DNA from: Pseudolactococcus laudensis
GTDB taxonomy: Bacteria; Bacillota; Bacilli; Lactobacillales; Streptococcaceae
Reading direction: 5' to 3'
DNA length: 64,000 bases
Assembly (NCBI RefSeq): GCF_013449735.1
Contig: NZ_JACBNY010000005.1
Location: forward strand, 1-64,000
A program made the position numbers and the translations under genes. Under the pieces are notes generated by a model. That model had not been told where the DNA came from. It saw only the letters and a list, made by a program, of their open reading frames with translations, and made no database searches. This document shows, in pieces, positions 28,871-37,512 of the stretch; the stretch's first letter is position 1, and each line of letters begins with the position of its first letter.

Positions 28871-29068
28871 ATGATTATTCAAATACTTCCTGAGCAATGC
28901 ATTGCTTGTGGCCTCTGCCACACTTATAATCCTATTTTTGACTACGATGCTGATGGTTTAGTTCGATTTGATGCGGGTGTTACTGAACTTGACCTTGCAC
29001 CTGATGCAAGTCTTGTCCAAGCCGCTAAAGAATGTCCAACAAGAGCCATCGTTGTTAAAGAATACTGA
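28871..29068 (+). CDS. fer: Small ferredoxin
   Basis: The 65-aa electron carrier has CIACGLC (Cys10, 13, 16) and ECPTRAI (Cys55), enough for a single 4Fe-4S cluster. The region between is acidic, as in other small ferredoxins. The ATG at 28871 begins the family's normal N terminus. An in-frame ATG at 28841 has no ribosome binding site and lies upstream of the -10 box. Six bases separate the -10 from the start, so the mRNA is probably leaderless. Confidence 0.92.
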   Translation: MIIQILPEQCIACGLCHTYNPIFDYDADGLVRFDAGVTELDLAPDASLVQAAKECPTRAIVVKEY

Positions 29069-29074
29069 TGTCAC

Positions 29075-29099
29075 AGCACAGCTAGTCTGTGCTTTTTTT
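29075..29099 (+). terminator. Ferredoxin terminator
   Basis: AGCACAG (29075-29081) pairs with CTGTGCT (29087-29093), followed by seven T. Confidence 0.9.
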
Positions 29100-29106
29100 A
29101 GATGTT

Positions 29107-29601
29107 CTAAATTTTGCTAAGTTTACTTTTCTTGTCATTAGAGTAGCTGTCAAAATAATGGTCGATATGTCCGATTAATTCAACTTCTCCTTGGAAATAG
29201 GGATTGGTTGTCAAGGTGTCCACAAAATATTTTTTGGGCCATTTTCTCATATAAAAAATCTTACCCTTGACATTGCGATTGGTATAAATAATAATGGCGC
29301 GTTTGCTGATTTTTATCATCGAGATACTAGAAATCACTGTCTTACCTGCATAACCTGGTACTAAACCACGTGACAATAGTAAATCCTTATCTTCCGAAAT
29401 TTCAAAATAGCGTTGAAAACCGATCCAAACCAAAACGATAAAAATAATAAATAAAATAAATGAAGATCTTGAAATTTTGGTATTTTCATATAATAGAGCT
29501 AAGCTGATAAAGATAGGTGCAATTGATAGGCACCAATAAGTTACCGTGATGGACAATTCTGGTTGCCAGTGATAACGTAATTTACCGAATATTTTAATCA
29601 T
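29107..29601 (-). CDS. Small membrane protein, possibly EbsA-like
   Basis: The 164-aa protein has two closely spaced membrane helices (about 18-38 and 45-62), then a soluble basic domain (about 65-164) resembling a membrane-attached PH-like fold. Size, topology and the neighbouring ferredoxin and LysM genes recall EbsA-family proteins of enterococci and streptococci, but this is a weak assignment. Its leader (29614-29690) is a copy of the repeated two-hairpin element also found before malR and the MBL hydrolase, here ending in AGAAAGGGAG as the ribosome binding site. Confidence 0.6.
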   Translation of the reverse strand: MIKIFGKLRYHWQPELSITVTYWCLSIAPIFISLALLYENTKISRSSFILFIIFIVLVWIGFQRYFEISEDKDLLLSRGLVPGYAGKTVISSISMIKISKRAIIIYTNRNVKGKIFYMRKWPKKYFVDTLTTNPYFQGEVELIGHIDHYFDSYSNDKKSKLSKI

Positions 29602-29613
29602 AAACCTAACTCC

Positions 29614-29690
29614 CTTTCTACGATTTCACTTCGTAAAATCTTGAAACTTGACCTACACTGACATTTCGTTCAGTGTGATCTTTCGCGAAC
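29614..29690 (-). repeat. Single copy of the two-hairpin leader element
   Basis: Read as mRNA: GTTCGCGAAAGA, hairpin 1 (ACACTGA with TCAGTGT), GGTCAAGTTTCAAG, hairpin 2 (GATTTTAC with GTGAAATC), CGTAGAAAGG, then the start codon of the gene at 29601. Constant boxes match the copies at 6619 and 47347. Both stems have different sequences yet still pair. Confidence 0.85.
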
Positions 29691-29926
29691 ATATCATTCA
29701 AGTATCAAATCAATAGACAAAACAAGGAAAACATTCGAAACATATAGGTATGCGTAAAAATGTTTGAAGATGAGTTGGCTGAGATTAACCATTAGCTATT
29801 TTGATTTTTTGCTTGAAGGCGTATAACGTCCGCCAAAGTCTTTCTTTAGCAAAGTCCTTACATTAAGTTTATCATATTTTCTGAAATAAAACATAAAAAA
29901 TATCGTAAGAATATGCTGTTTTTTGA
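29691..29926. other. Intergenic stretch without recognised genes
   Basis: About 235 bp of A/T-rich DNA between the leader element and the TMEM175 terminator. It contains short pieces that may be decayed repeat (CGCCAAAGTCTTTCTTTAG near 29830). No ORF, tRNA or clear promoter was seen. Confidence 0.5.
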
Positions 29927-29957
29927 AAAAATCATCCTCAAGAAGTAGGATGATTTT
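29927..29957 (-). terminator. Terminator of the TMEM175 gene
   Basis: A perfect 11-bp stem (29927-29937 with 29947-29957, core ATCATCCT) has a 9-nt loop and T runs on both strands. It lies 30 bp after the gene's stop codon. Confidence 0.88.
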
Positions 29958-29986
29958 CTTTTTATAAACAACTACATTTTAAAATA

Positions 29987-30562
29987 TTACTTATTTTTAA
30001 TTTTTTCAATTCGTTTGTCTGGTACAATCCAAAGTAAGAAAGATAGAACATTAATAATAAGTCCAAAGATTGGTATAAAGAAGGCAATCACTAAAGCCAA
30101 TACATTTAAAAGTAACGTTCGGTAAGACTTACGATAGTCTCCTAGTATTTTCGTCACACAAGCATTATGGGCATTGACTTTAACTAAGTTTTTAATCATG
30201 AACAACCAAGTCAAATTAGCCAATAAAAATAAAGTGGCATAAAGTATTTCAGGGTCATGTGCCCAAATGTTATCCCCTAACCAGTTTGTCGTAAATGGCA
30301 AGAGTGTAATTAAAAAGATAAAGGCATTGTTCCACCAAAGTGTTTGTCCACTTACTTTGTCAACCATTTGAAATATATGGTGATGATTACTCCAATAAAT
30401 TACCAAGAAGATAAAACTTATGACATAAGCCGGAAAAATATCTTTCAGTACAACCAAATCCGCAAAGCTAGAGCCATGAACATGCGGAAATTCTAATACT
30501 AAAATCGTCATGACAATGGCTATGACGGCGTCTGTAAAAGCTTCTGTTCTACTTTTTTTCAT
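29987..30562 (-). CDS. TMEM175-family potassium channel-like protein
   Basis: The 191-aa protein has six predicted membrane helices. The first carries the family hallmark TEAFTDAVIAIVMTI (an FSDAVxAI-type motif). Bacterial TMEM175 proteins (former DUF1211) assemble as potassium-permeable channels lacking a classical selectivity filter. GGGAG lies about 15 bases before the ATG. The 5' end of the gene, including its leader, is part of an 87-bp tandem duplication shared with the 3' end of the LysR gene. Confidence 0.87.
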   Translation of the reverse strand: MKKSRTEAFTDAVIAIVMTILVLEFPHVHGSSFADLVVLKDIFPAYVISFIFLVIYWSNHHHIFQMVDKVSGQTLWWNNAFIFLITLLPFTTNWLGDNIWAHDPEILYATLFLLANLTWLFMIKNLVKVNAHNACVTKILGDYRKSYRTLLLNVLALVIAFFIPIFGLIINVLSFLLWIVPDKRIEKIKNK

Positions 30563-30751
30563 ATTCTATTTCTACTCCCTTAATCAATCTTTTTAGTGCT
30601 TAATTTCCCCAGACGCATTCTTCGCTACTAAAAGATTCACCCGAATCTTTTACAAACGCTCGAACTGTAAAGGCTTCTGTTCTACTTTTTTCATATTCTA
30701 TTTCTACTCCCTTAATCAATCTTTTTAGTGCTTAATTCTCCCAGACGCATT
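30532..30751. repeat. Tandem duplication of a gene junction (two 87-bp copies)
   Basis: Copy A (30532-30619) and copy B (30665-30751) are almost identical. Each contains the TMEM175 start region and the LysR 3' end. In copy A the TMEM175 start is functional and the LysR tail is a remnant. In copy B the LysR tail is functional and the TMEM175 start has lost one T. A 45-bp spacer between them contains AAAAGATT/AATCTTTT, a weak hairpin (30630-30651). Confidence 0.9.
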
Positions 30752-31639
30752 AGCTTTAAGTTCTTTCAAAAAGCGTTGACCGAGTTCTGATAACAGACCT
30801 TTTTTGTGGCAAATATACCCAATCTCAATCTTCTCATCCACCTGCAGCGGCACGCTGAAAATATCGTCGCCATTCAAATCGCTGTTTAGAATCCCCGTGG
30901 AAATGGTGTAGCCGTCAAGACCGATAAGTAAATTGAATAAGGTCGCACGGTCGGATACAACGATAGATTTGTCATGTCTAGCTGTCGACAAAATCTCTTC
31001 AGAAAAGTAAAAGGAATTGCGCTCACCCTGCTCATAGCTCAGATACGGAAACTCAGCCATTTCGTCTAGTGTGACTGATGTTTTATTAGCGAGGGGATGG
31101 TGCTTAGAAATGAACACGTGCGGTACTGCCTGAAATAGCGGTGTAAACTCAAGATTGTTATCCAAAAACAGCTTGGTTAAGACGTCACGATTAAAATCAT
31201 TGAGATATAAAACTCCAATTTCTGAGCGAAAATCACGCACATCATCAATCACTTCATGTGTCCGAGTCTCACGCAAAATCAACTCATAATTACGCATATC
31301 GTTTTCACGCAAAATACTCGCAAAACTTTCCACAACGAAGGCATAATGTTGCGCAGAAACGGCAAATAATTCCTTTTTCTCTCGATTATATTTATAACGC
31401 TCCTCTAAAAGCTCTGTCTGCTCTACAATTTGTCTGGCATAAGATAAGAATTCTACACCGTCAGAAGTTAATGTAATACCTCGTGTTGAACGGGTAAAAA
31501 TTTTAATATTCATCTCTTCTTCTAGCTCTCTTACTGCGTTTGAAAGTGACGGTTGGGTCACAAATAAATGCTTTGAGGCCTCGTTCATTGAACCAGTTTC
31601 AACGATTTTGATAATGTATTTTAATTGCTGGATTCTCAT
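30725..31639 (-). CDS. LysR-family regulator, CpsY/MtaR/FhuR type
   Basis: The 304-aa protein has the winged helix at the N terminus (MRIQQLKYIIKIVETGSMNEASKHLFVTQPS-type, residues 1-60) and a LysR effector domain. Sequence and length fit the CpsY/MtaR/FhuR group that controls methionine and cysteine genes and, in some streptococci, capsule and iron uptake. It is divergent from the mannose PTS operon, but its group usually does not regulate PTS genes. The last codons are duplicated at 30600-30619. Confidence 0.85.
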   Translation of the reverse strand: MRIQQLKYIIKIVETGSMNEASKHLFVTQPSLSNAVRELEEEMNIKIFTRSTRGITLTSDGVEFLSYARQIVEQTELLEERYKYNREKKELFAVSAQHYAFVVESFASILRENDMRNYELILRETRTHEVIDDVRDFRSEIGVLYLNDFNRDVLTKLFLDNNLEFTPLFQAVPHVFISKHHPLANKTSVTLDEMAEFPYLSYEQGERNSFYFSEEILSTARHDKSIVVSDRATLFNLLIGLDGYTISTGILNSDLNGDDIFSVPLQVDEKIEIGYICHKKGLLSELGQRFLKELKANASGRIKH

Positions 31640-31784
31640 GGTATTTTCCTACTCAGATTCTAATTTTATTTATAGTTATAGTTTATAACATTTTTACCAA
31701 TATACCTAGAGAAAACAGTTTAATTTTTATCAGATTATTTTTTTGTCTTCTTAAATAGTCTGTAATAATACAATCTCATGACAG

Positions 31785-31837
31785 AGAAAACGTTTCCACC
31801 TTTTGACTTGACAAACCGTTTATTATAGGGGCATAAT
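31785..31837 (+). promoter_or_regulatory. Mannose PTS promoter with upstream cre
   Basis: TTGACA (31808-31813), 18 bp and CATAAT (31832-31837). AGAAAACGTTTCCA (31785-31798) upstream of the -35 resembles a cre. Its position is compatible with CcpA activation as well as repression. Confidence 0.75.
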
Positions 31838-31887
31838 AGAGTGTAATAATTTTTTATTTACAATTTCTTATAAGGAGGAACTCAAAT

Positions 31888-32877
31888 TTGAGTATCGGAA
31901 TCGTAATTGCGAGCCACGGCGAATTCGCCGAAGGTATCCATCAATCAGGTTCAATGATTTTCGGTGAGCAAGAAAAAGTCCAAACGGTCACTTTCATGCC
32001 TAGCGAAGGTCCTGATGACTTGCGTGCTAAAATTGACGCGGCCATCGCGACATTTGACGCTGATGATGAGATTTTGGTGCTTGCGGATTTATGGAGTGGT
32101 TCACCATTTAACCAAGCAAGTGCTGTTCTGGGTGAAAATCCGGATCGCAACATCGCTATTATCACAGGTTTGAATTTACCAATGTTAATTCAAGCCTACA
32201 CAGAACGTATGATGGATGCTGACGCTGGCTTAGAAAAAGTCGTTGCCAACATCCTCAAGGAAGCGAAAGACGGGATTAGAGTTTTACCTGAAACGCTCCA
32301 ACCTGAAGAAACAGCATCTGCTGCACCAGCTGAAACAGTCACTGCAGCTGCTATTCCTGAAGGTACTGTCATCGGTGATGGTAAGATTAAAATTAATCTT
32401 GTCCGCATCGACACACGTTTACTGCACGGTCAAGTTGCAACTGCTTGGACACCAGATTCTAAAGCAGACCGTATCATTGTTGTTTCTGACGCTGTTGCCA
32501 AAGATGATTTGCGTAAACAATTGATCGGTCAAGCTGCTCCAAATGGCGTGAAAGCCAATGTTATCCCAATCGCTAAAATGATTGAGATTGCCAAAGACCC
32601 ACGTTTTGGTAACACACATGCTTTCTTACTATTTGAAAATCCACAAGATGTTCTTGCAGTAGTTGAAGGTGGCGTACCAATTGATTCAATCAATGTTGGC
32701 TCAATGGCACATTCAACTGGTAAAACAATGGTTAACAAAGTGTTATCAATGGATAAAAAAGACGTTGAAACCTTTGAAAAACTTCGTGATTTGGGAGTTA
32801 AATTTGATGTGCGTAAAGTACCAAATGACTCTAGAGCTGACTTGTTCGATTTGATCAAAAAAGCTAACGTTCAGTAA
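31888..32877 (+). CDS. manL: Mannose/glucose PTS enzyme IIAB
   Basis: The 329-aa cytoplasmic phosphotransfer protein has IIA domain (about 1-135; phosphorylated His10 in [10 protein letters not shown]), an Ala/Glu/Pro-rich linker (about 140-165) and IIB domain (about 168-329; His180 in [13 protein letters not shown]). It relays phosphate from HPr to sugar entering through IIC-IID. The start is TTG at 31888, preceded by AAGGAGG. No in-frame ATG gives a complete IIA domain. Lactococcal name ptnAB. Codon bias suggests strong expression. Confidence 0.95.
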   Translation: MSIGIVIASHGEFAEGIHQSGSMIFGEQEKVQTVTFMPSEGPDDLRAKIDAAIATFDADDEILVLADLWSGSPFNQASAVLGENPDRNIAIITGLNLPMLIQAYTERMMDADAGLEKVVANILKEAKDGIRVLPETLQPEETASAAPAETVTAAAIPEGTVIGDGKIKINLVRIDTRLLHGQVATAWTPDSKADRIIVVSDAVAKDDLRKQLIGQAAPNGVKANVIPIAKMIEIAKDPRFGNTHAFLLFENPQDVLAVVEGGVPIDSINVGSMAHSTGKTMVNKVLSMDKKDVETFEKLRDLGVKFDVRKVPNDSRADLFDLIKKANVQ

Positions 32878-32894
32878 AACGAAAGGAACTAAAC

Positions 32895-33704
32895 ATGTCT
32901 ATTATCTCTATTATTTTAGTTCTCATCATTGCTTTCTTCGCTGGTCTTGAAGGCATCCTCGATGAGTTCCAATTTCACCAACCAATTATTTCTTGTACAT
33001 TGATCGGTCTTGTAACTGGTCACTTGACAGCTGGTATTATCCTTGGTGGTACAATTCAAATGATGGCACTTGGTTGGGCTAATATCGGCGCTGCAGTTGC
33101 ACCCGATGCAGCCCTTGCCGGTGTTGCCGCTGCCATTATCATGGTTCAATCTGGTAACTTTGATACAAAAGGTATCACAGTCGCTTTCTCAACAGCTATC
33201 CCACTTTCAGTTGCTGGTCTTTTCTTGACAATGATCGTTCGAACAATTTCTGTCGGTTTGGTTCATGGTGCTGATGCTGAAGCTAAAAAAGGTAACTTTG
33301 CGGGTCTTGAACGTTTCCATTTCGTCGCACTTTTATTACAAGGTATCCGTATCGTTATCCCTGCTTTGGCCCTTATCTTGGTACCAACTCAAGCCGTACA
33401 AAATGCGCTTGAAGCAATGCCAGCTTGGTTGACTGATGGTATGGCTATCGGTGGTGGTATGGTTGTTGCCGTAGGTTATGCCTTGGTAATCAACATGATG
33501 GCATCACGTGAAGTTTGGCCTTTCTTTGCCATTGGTTTTGCGCTTGCTGCAGTTAGTGATTTAACACTTATCGCCCTTGGTACAATTGGTGTTGCCCTAG
33601 CTCTCATCTATATCAACCTTTCTAAAATGGGTGGTAATGGTAACAGCGCTGGTGGCGGTTCTGGTAGTACAGATCCTATCGGCGACATCTTGAATAACTA
33701 TTAG
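32895..33704 (+). CDS. manM: Mannose/glucose PTS enzyme IIC
   Basis: The 269-aa membrane protein has the mannose-family IIC signature GLEGILDEFQFHQPIISCTLIGL and GGTIQMMALGWANIGAAVAPDAAL. The C-terminal tail is Gly/Ser-rich. With IID it forms the sugar channel, and it is also the usual receptor region for class IIa bacteriocins. It follows manL by 17 bp. Name ptnC in L. lactis. Confidence 0.95.
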   Translation: MSIISIILVLIIAFFAGLEGILDEFQFHQPIISCTLIGLVTGHLTAGIILGGTIQMMALGWANIGAAVAPDAALAGVAAAIIMVQSGNFDTKGITVAFSTAIPLSVAGLFLTMIVRTISVGLVHGADAEAKKGNFAGLERFHFVALLLQGIRIVIPALALILVPTQAVQNALEAMPAWLTDGMAIGGGMVVAVGYALVINMMASREVWPFFAIGFALAAVSDLTLIALGTIGVALALIYINLSKMGGNGNSAGGGSGSTDPIGDILNNY

Positions 33705-33723
33705 AAAGGACGACAAGATTATT

Positions 33724-34635
33724 ATGAGTGAAAAAATTAAACTTTCAAAAAATGACCGTTTAGCCGTTGCTTGGCGTTCTACTTTCCTTCAAGGTTCTTG
33801 GAACTACGAACGGATGCAAAACTTGGGTTGGGCTTTCTCTTTAATCCCAGCGATTAAAAAGCTCTACACAACTAAAGAAGACCGTGCTGCTGCTTTGACA
33901 CGTCACATGGAATTCTTCAATACACACCCATACGTTGCTAGCCCAATTATCGGTGTAACACTTGCCCTCGAAGAAGAACGTGCCAATGGTGCACCCATTG
34001 ATGACGTTGCTATCCAAGGGGTTAAAGTTGGTATGATGGGTCCTCTTGCCGGTATCGGTGACCCTGTCTTCTGGTTTACAGTTCGTCCTATCTTGGGTGC
34101 GATTGGTGCCTCACTTGCTTTGAGCGGTAACATTCTTGGACCTATTTTGTTCTTCGTCCTTTGGAACGTAATTCGTTGGGCATTTATCTGGTATACACAA
34201 GAATTCGGTTATAAAGCGGGTTCTTCAATTACTTCTGACTTGTCTGGTGGTTTGTTGCAAGACATCACTAAAGGTGCATCAATCTTAGGTATGTTCATCC
34301 TTGCCGTTCTCGTAGAACGTTGGGTATCTATCAAATTTGCACTTGATGTTTCTAAAGTCAATCTTTCTGAGGGTGCATACATTGAATGGGACAAACTCCC
34401 TGCAGGTGGTAAGGGTATCCAAGAAGCCTTCCAAAAAGTTGGTGAAGGACTTTCTCAAACACCTGAAAAAGTAACAACTTTACAACAAAACTTGGATGGC
34501 TTGATTCCTGGTCTTGCTGGTTTGCTCTTAACATTCCTATGTATGTGGTTACTTAAGAAAAAAGTTTCTCCAATTGCAATCATCATCGGTTTATTCATCT
34601 TCGGTGTTGTTATGCACGTTATTGGTGTTATGTAA
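33724..34635 (+). CDS. manN: Mannose/glucose PTS enzyme IID
   Basis: The 303-aa membrane protein has the typical mannose IID N terminus (WRSTFLQGSWNYERMQNLGW), GPLAGIGDPVFWFTVRPILG, and C-terminal helices. It pairs with IIC. It contains the 30-40-residue insertion (KFALDVSKVNLSEGAYIEW to TLQQNL) usual in Gram-positive ManN. Name ptnD in L. lactis. Confidence 0.95.
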   Translation: MSEKIKLSKNDRLAVAWRSTFLQGSWNYERMQNLGWAFSLIPAIKKLYTTKEDRAAALTRHMEFFNTHPYVASPIIGVTLALEEERANGAPIDDVAIQGVKVGMMGPLAGIGDPVFWFTVRPILGAIGASLALSGNILGPILFFVLWNVIRWAFIWYTQEFGYKAGSSITSDLSGGLLQDITKGASILGMFILAVLVERWVSIKFALDVSKVNLSEGAYIEWDKLPAGGKGIQEAFQKVGEGLSQTPEKVTTLQQNLDGLIPGLAGLLLTFLCMWLLKKKVSPIAIIIGLFIFGVVMHVIGVM

Positions 34636-34650
34636 GCACTTCTGCTTTTG

Positions 34651-34682
34651 AAAAGCTTGCCAACTCTGGCAGGCTTTTTTAT
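34651..34682 (+). terminator. Terminator of manLMN
   Basis: AAAAGCTTGCC (34651-34661) pairs with GGCAGGCTTTT (34668-34678), with one G-T pair and a T run. Confidence 0.88.
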
Positions 34683-34693
34683 TAAAAAATTGG

Positions 34694-34705
34694 TATACTA
34701 TAGAT
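34694..34705 (+). promoter_or_regulatory. Leaderless promoter of manO
   Basis: Extended -10 TGG-TATACT (box 34694-34699), then ATAGAT and the ATG at 34706. It starts right after the manLMN terminator. No Shine-Dalgarno is present. Confidence 0.7.
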
Positions 34706-35095
34706 ATGATACAATCACTGAATACAAAAACTTCCTCTCCTTTTCAAGCTATTGCTTATGTTGGCTTAGGTAGCGTTTATGGTAAGCTACTTATTGGCGA
34801 TAAAGCATTTGAATTCTTTAACGATGCCAATATTACTGATGCGATTCAAATCCCTTGGGATACAATTCACCATGTTGAAGGTGTCGTAACACGCCAGCAT
34901 AAAATCAGACGCCAATTCGTCATTGTTTTGAAAAAACAAGGCAATAGCAAGCGACAAAACAATTTGCGTTTTTCTTCAAAAGACGCAGGTAAAGTCCTGA
35001 AACTGATTCGTGAACATATTGGTAATGACAAGGTGGTTAAAGCCCCAACCTTAGTTAGCAAAATCAAAAAATTATTTACAAAAAGAAAAAGTTGA
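34706..35095 (+). CDS. manO: DUF956 protein ManO
   Basis: The 129-aa protein belongs to DUF956, which regularly follows mannose PTS operons in lactobacilli, enterococci and lactococci and is proposed to modulate them. The segment YGKLLIGDKAFEFFND and the basic C-terminal tail KIKKLFTKRKS are family-like. The start at 34706 lies six bases after an extended -10 box, so translation is probably leaderless and independent of manLMN. The stop codon lies in the -35 region of the serS promoter. Confidence 0.88.
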   Translation: MIQSLNTKTSSPFQAIAYVGLGSVYGKLLIGDKAFEFFNDANITDAIQIPWDTIHHVEGVVTRQHKIRRQFVIVLKKQGNSKRQNNLRFSSKDAGKVLKLIREHIGNDKVVKAPTLVSKIKKLFTKRKS

Positions 35096-35120
35096 TTATT
35101 ATAGCCTATCTTGCTATAAT
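35092..35120 (+). promoter_or_regulatory. serS promoter
   Basis: TTGATT (35092-35097), 17 bp and TATAAT (35115-35120, preceded by TGC). The start would be near 35127, at the beginning of the T-box leader. Confidence 0.85.
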
Positions 35121-35126
35121 GAATTT

Positions 35127-35323
35127 AGCGGATAAGTAAGATTAAACATTGGTTTAGAAAGGTTGCGGTTGTTGCAAGCAACTCCTTGGTTAATCTGAAA
35201 TTCTACCGCCCTTAAACAGATTAAAATAAAAACGAGATGCTTTCAAAGCAAGACAGGTGGAACCGTGTTGAAAAACGCCCTGTTCATTTTGAAGGCATCT
35301 TTTTCATTACTCGGAGGACAGTT
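35127..35323 (+). promoter_or_regulatory. T-box riboswitch of serS
   Basis: The leader holds the T-box core AGGTGGAACCGTG (35255-35267) in an antiterminator made by ACAGG and CCTGT. The competing terminator pairs AGATGCTTTCAAA (about 35235-35247) with TTTGAAGGCATCT followed by TTTT. A plausible specifier is UCU (35202-35204) in TTCTACCG, a serine codon matching the gene. Uncharged tRNA-Ser would bind and allow readthrough. The specifier call needs a covariance-model alignment. Confidence 0.92.
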
Positions 35324-36592
35324 ATGTTAGACATTAAACAAATTCGCAATCAATTTGATGAGGTAGAAGCTAAGCTTAAAACACGCGGTGTAGCATCTGA
35401 AAAACTCTATGAATTACGTGATTTCGATGCTAAAAGACGTGAGTTAATCATCGAAACTGAACAACTCAAAAAACAACGTAACGAGGCGTCTGAAGCCATT
35501 GGCCTTGCCAAACGTAACAAAGAAGATGCCAGTGCTGCAATCGCACAGATGCAGGAAGTGTCAAGTCACATCAAAGCACTTGACTCTGAGTTAGCTTTCT
35601 TTGATGAAAAAGTGACCGGTATTCTTGAAACTTTACCAAATATCCCAGCAGATGATGTCCCTGTCGGCGCTGATGAGGATGATAATGTTGAAGTTAAACG
35701 TGTCGGAGAGGTACCAAGCTTTGAATTTGAACCACAAGCTCACTGGGATTTAGGGGAAAAATTAGGTATTTTAGACTGGGAACGTGGTGCTAAGGTCACT
35801 GGGTCACGTTTCTTATTCTACAAAGGTTTAGGGGCACGCTTAGAACGGGCACTCTACAACTTCATGTTGGATGAACACGCTAAAGAAGGCTATACTGAAA
35901 TGATTACACCTTACATGGTCAATCACGACTCAATGTATGGCACTGGTCAATATCCGAAATTTAAAGAAGATACTTTTGAATTAGCAGATAGTGATTTCGT
36001 TTTGATTCCAACTGCTGAAGTACCATTGACCAACTACTATCGCAATGAAATCATCGATGGTAGCGAGCTGCCTATCTATTTCACTGCCATGAGTCCTTCA
36101 TTTCGTTCTGAAGCCGGATCAGCAGGTCGTGACACACGTGGTCTCATCCGTTTGCATCAATTCCATAAGGTAGAGATGGTTAAGTTTTCTAAGCCAGAAA
36201 CGTCATATCAAGAACTTGACAAAATGGTCGCTAATGCTGGTAATATTCTTGAAAAATTAGGTTTAGCCTATCGTGTTGTCGCTTTATCTACTGGTGACAT
36301 GGGATTCTCTGCAGCTAAAACTTATGACTTGGAAGTTTGGATTCCATCACAACATACTTATCGCGAAATTTCTTCTTGTTCAAACACAGAAGATTTCCAA
36401 GCACGTCGTGCTCAAATTCGTTACCGTGATGAGGAAGGGAAAACACAGCTCCTTCACACTTTAAATGGTTCTGGTTTAGCAGTTGGTCGTACTGTCGCTG
36501 CTTTGCTTGAAAACTACCAAAATGCTGACGGGTCTATCACAATTCCTGAAGTTCTCCGTCCTTATCTTGGTGGTATTGACGTGATTAAATAA
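35324..36592 (+). CDS. serS: Seryl-tRNA synthetase
   Basis: The 422-aa class II synthetase has an N-terminal coiled-coil arm (about 1-110) that binds tRNA-Ser and the catalytic domain with motif 2 ([25 protein letters not shown]-type) and motif 3 ([16 protein letters not shown]). The ATG at 35324 with GGAGG upstream begins the standard MLDIKQIR N terminus. The longer frame from 35237 lies inside the T-box and is not a real start. The stop overlaps the ATG of the next gene (TAATG). Confidence 0.97.
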   Translation: MLDIKQIRNQFDEVEAKLKTRGVASEKLYELRDFDAKRRELIIETEQLKKQRNEASEAIGLAKRNKEDASAAIAQMQEVSSHIKALDSELAFFDEKVTGILETLPNIPADDVPVGADEDDNVEVKRVGEVPSFEFEPQAHWDLGEKLGILDWERGAKVTGSRFLFYKGLGARLERALYNFMLDEHAKEGYTEMITPYMVNHDSMYGTGQYPKFKEDTFELADSDFVLIPTAEVPLTNYYRNEIIDGSELPIYFTAMSPSFRSEAGSAGRDTRGLIRLHQFHKVEMVKFSKPETSYQELDKMVANAGNILEKLGLAYRVVALSTGDMGFSAAKTYDLEVWIPSQHTYREISSCSNTEDFQARRAQIRYRDEEGKTQLLHTLNGSGLAVGRTVAALLENYQNADGSITIPEVLRPYLGGIDVIK

Positions 36593-37314
36593 TGACAATA
36601 AGCTTTGAAAATAACCGTTTATTACTTGATTTTCCAGATGAACTAGGTCAGCTTGAAATCTTAGATTTAACAACTTTCGTTGCTGATAAATCTAAAACTA
36701 CTTTCTACTTTAAAGGACCAAATCTAGTGTCTCAAAAAGCACAAGCTGACCGTGCGCTTGTCTTTAGTTTGCCTTTGGATATTGAGCCTATTTATTTCAA
36801 AAAATATCTCACAGCTCAAAAAGTCCCAAATCATCAAACAAAAATTTTAAAAACTTATCTGGATCAACTTTCACCTTATCTAGATAAACTTGGTTATCAA
36901 TTCAGAATGACTCAAGACACATCGGCTACTTCTGCCACAAAAAGCGTAGCTAAAGTGCAACACCGCTTTTCAAAAGAAATTGCAGATATCCCTTTTTATG
37001 TTGATTATGAAGGTGCTAAAGCTGAGGTTTATTGGATAAAACGAACTGATTTATGCATCAGAAAAGGCGCTGTCCTTAAACAAGACATGCCCCTTAATCA
37101 AGATGGTTCTATCGGTTTTTCACAGAAATTTGCACTGAGCTTGCGCCAAGAACACGCTGATGTGATTGGACCTGATATGGTGACAACAGCTGATATCCAT
37201 TTAAAATCAGTCAATGAAGTTGGACACTTACTTTATTTTGCCGGCACTAATTCTTGGTTGATACTCAAAGATAAGACAGGTCAAACCCTTTCAAGTCACA
37301 CAATTATTTCGTAA
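36592..37314 (+). CDS. Hypothetical 240-aa protein coupled to serS
   Basis: The start codon overlaps the serS stop by one base, so this gene is probably translated by coupling and shares the T-box control. The product is soluble, mixed alpha/beta, with no signal peptide or membrane segment. A central Thr/Ser/Ala-rich linker (about 108-120) separates an N-terminal half with an FF/YF-rich pattern from a C-terminal half. I do not recognise the family. The link to serS may be only genomic convenience. Confidence 0.75.
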   Translation: MTISFENNRLLLDFPDELGQLEILDLTTFVADKSKTTFYFKGPNLVSQKAQADRALVFSLPLDIEPIYFKKYLTAQKVPNHQTKILKTYLDQLSPYLDKLGYQFRMTQDTSATSATKSVAKVQHRFSKEIADIPFYVDYEGAKAEVYWIKRTDLCIRKGAVLKQDMPLNQDGSIGFSQKFALSLRQEHADVIGPDMVTTADIHLKSVNEVGHLLYFAGTNSWLILKDKTGQTLSSHTIIS

Positions 37315-37320
37315 TTAAAA

Positions 37321-37341
37321 AAACTGCTGAATCAGCAGTTT
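37321..37341 (+). repeat. Hairpin, first copy of AAACTGCTGA...TCAGCAGTTT
   Basis: A 10-bp stem, palindromic AAACTGCTGA-A-TCAGCAGTTT, lies 7 bp after the 240-aa gene. It lacks a good T run. An identical hairpin lies 161 bp downstream at 37482-37502. Confidence 0.75.
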
Positions 37342-37353
37342 CAGATTGAAGAC

Positions 37354-37386
37354 AAAAGCAAAATTCCTAAGCGAATTGTGCTTTTT
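37354..37386 (+). terminator. Possible terminator hairpin
   Basis: AGCAAAATTC pairs with GAATTGTGCT (one mismatch), followed by TTTTG. It sits between two copies of another hairpin. Confidence 0.5.
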
Positions 37387-37481
37387 GATAGTTCATAACC
37401 TTAAATATCATCTGAAAATGGGAAATAAACGCCCTCCCTCTATCTCGATTAGTCATGATTTTCGCCATTTTCTTCATGTTC

Positions 37482-37507
37482 AAACTGCTGAATCAGCAGT
37501 TTTTTTG
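37482..37507 (+). terminator. Terminator, second copy of the repeated hairpin
   Basis: The same 21-bp hairpin as at 37321, here with seven T, so this copy is a proper plus-strand terminator. It ends a few bases before the 3' end of a minus-strand pseudogene. Confidence 0.8.
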
Positions 37508-37512
37508 TACAG

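Noticed and set aside
32895-34635. Second PTS specificity or bacteriocin immunity gene after manN
   Set aside because: The following gene is the DUF956 protein ManO, not an immunity protein.
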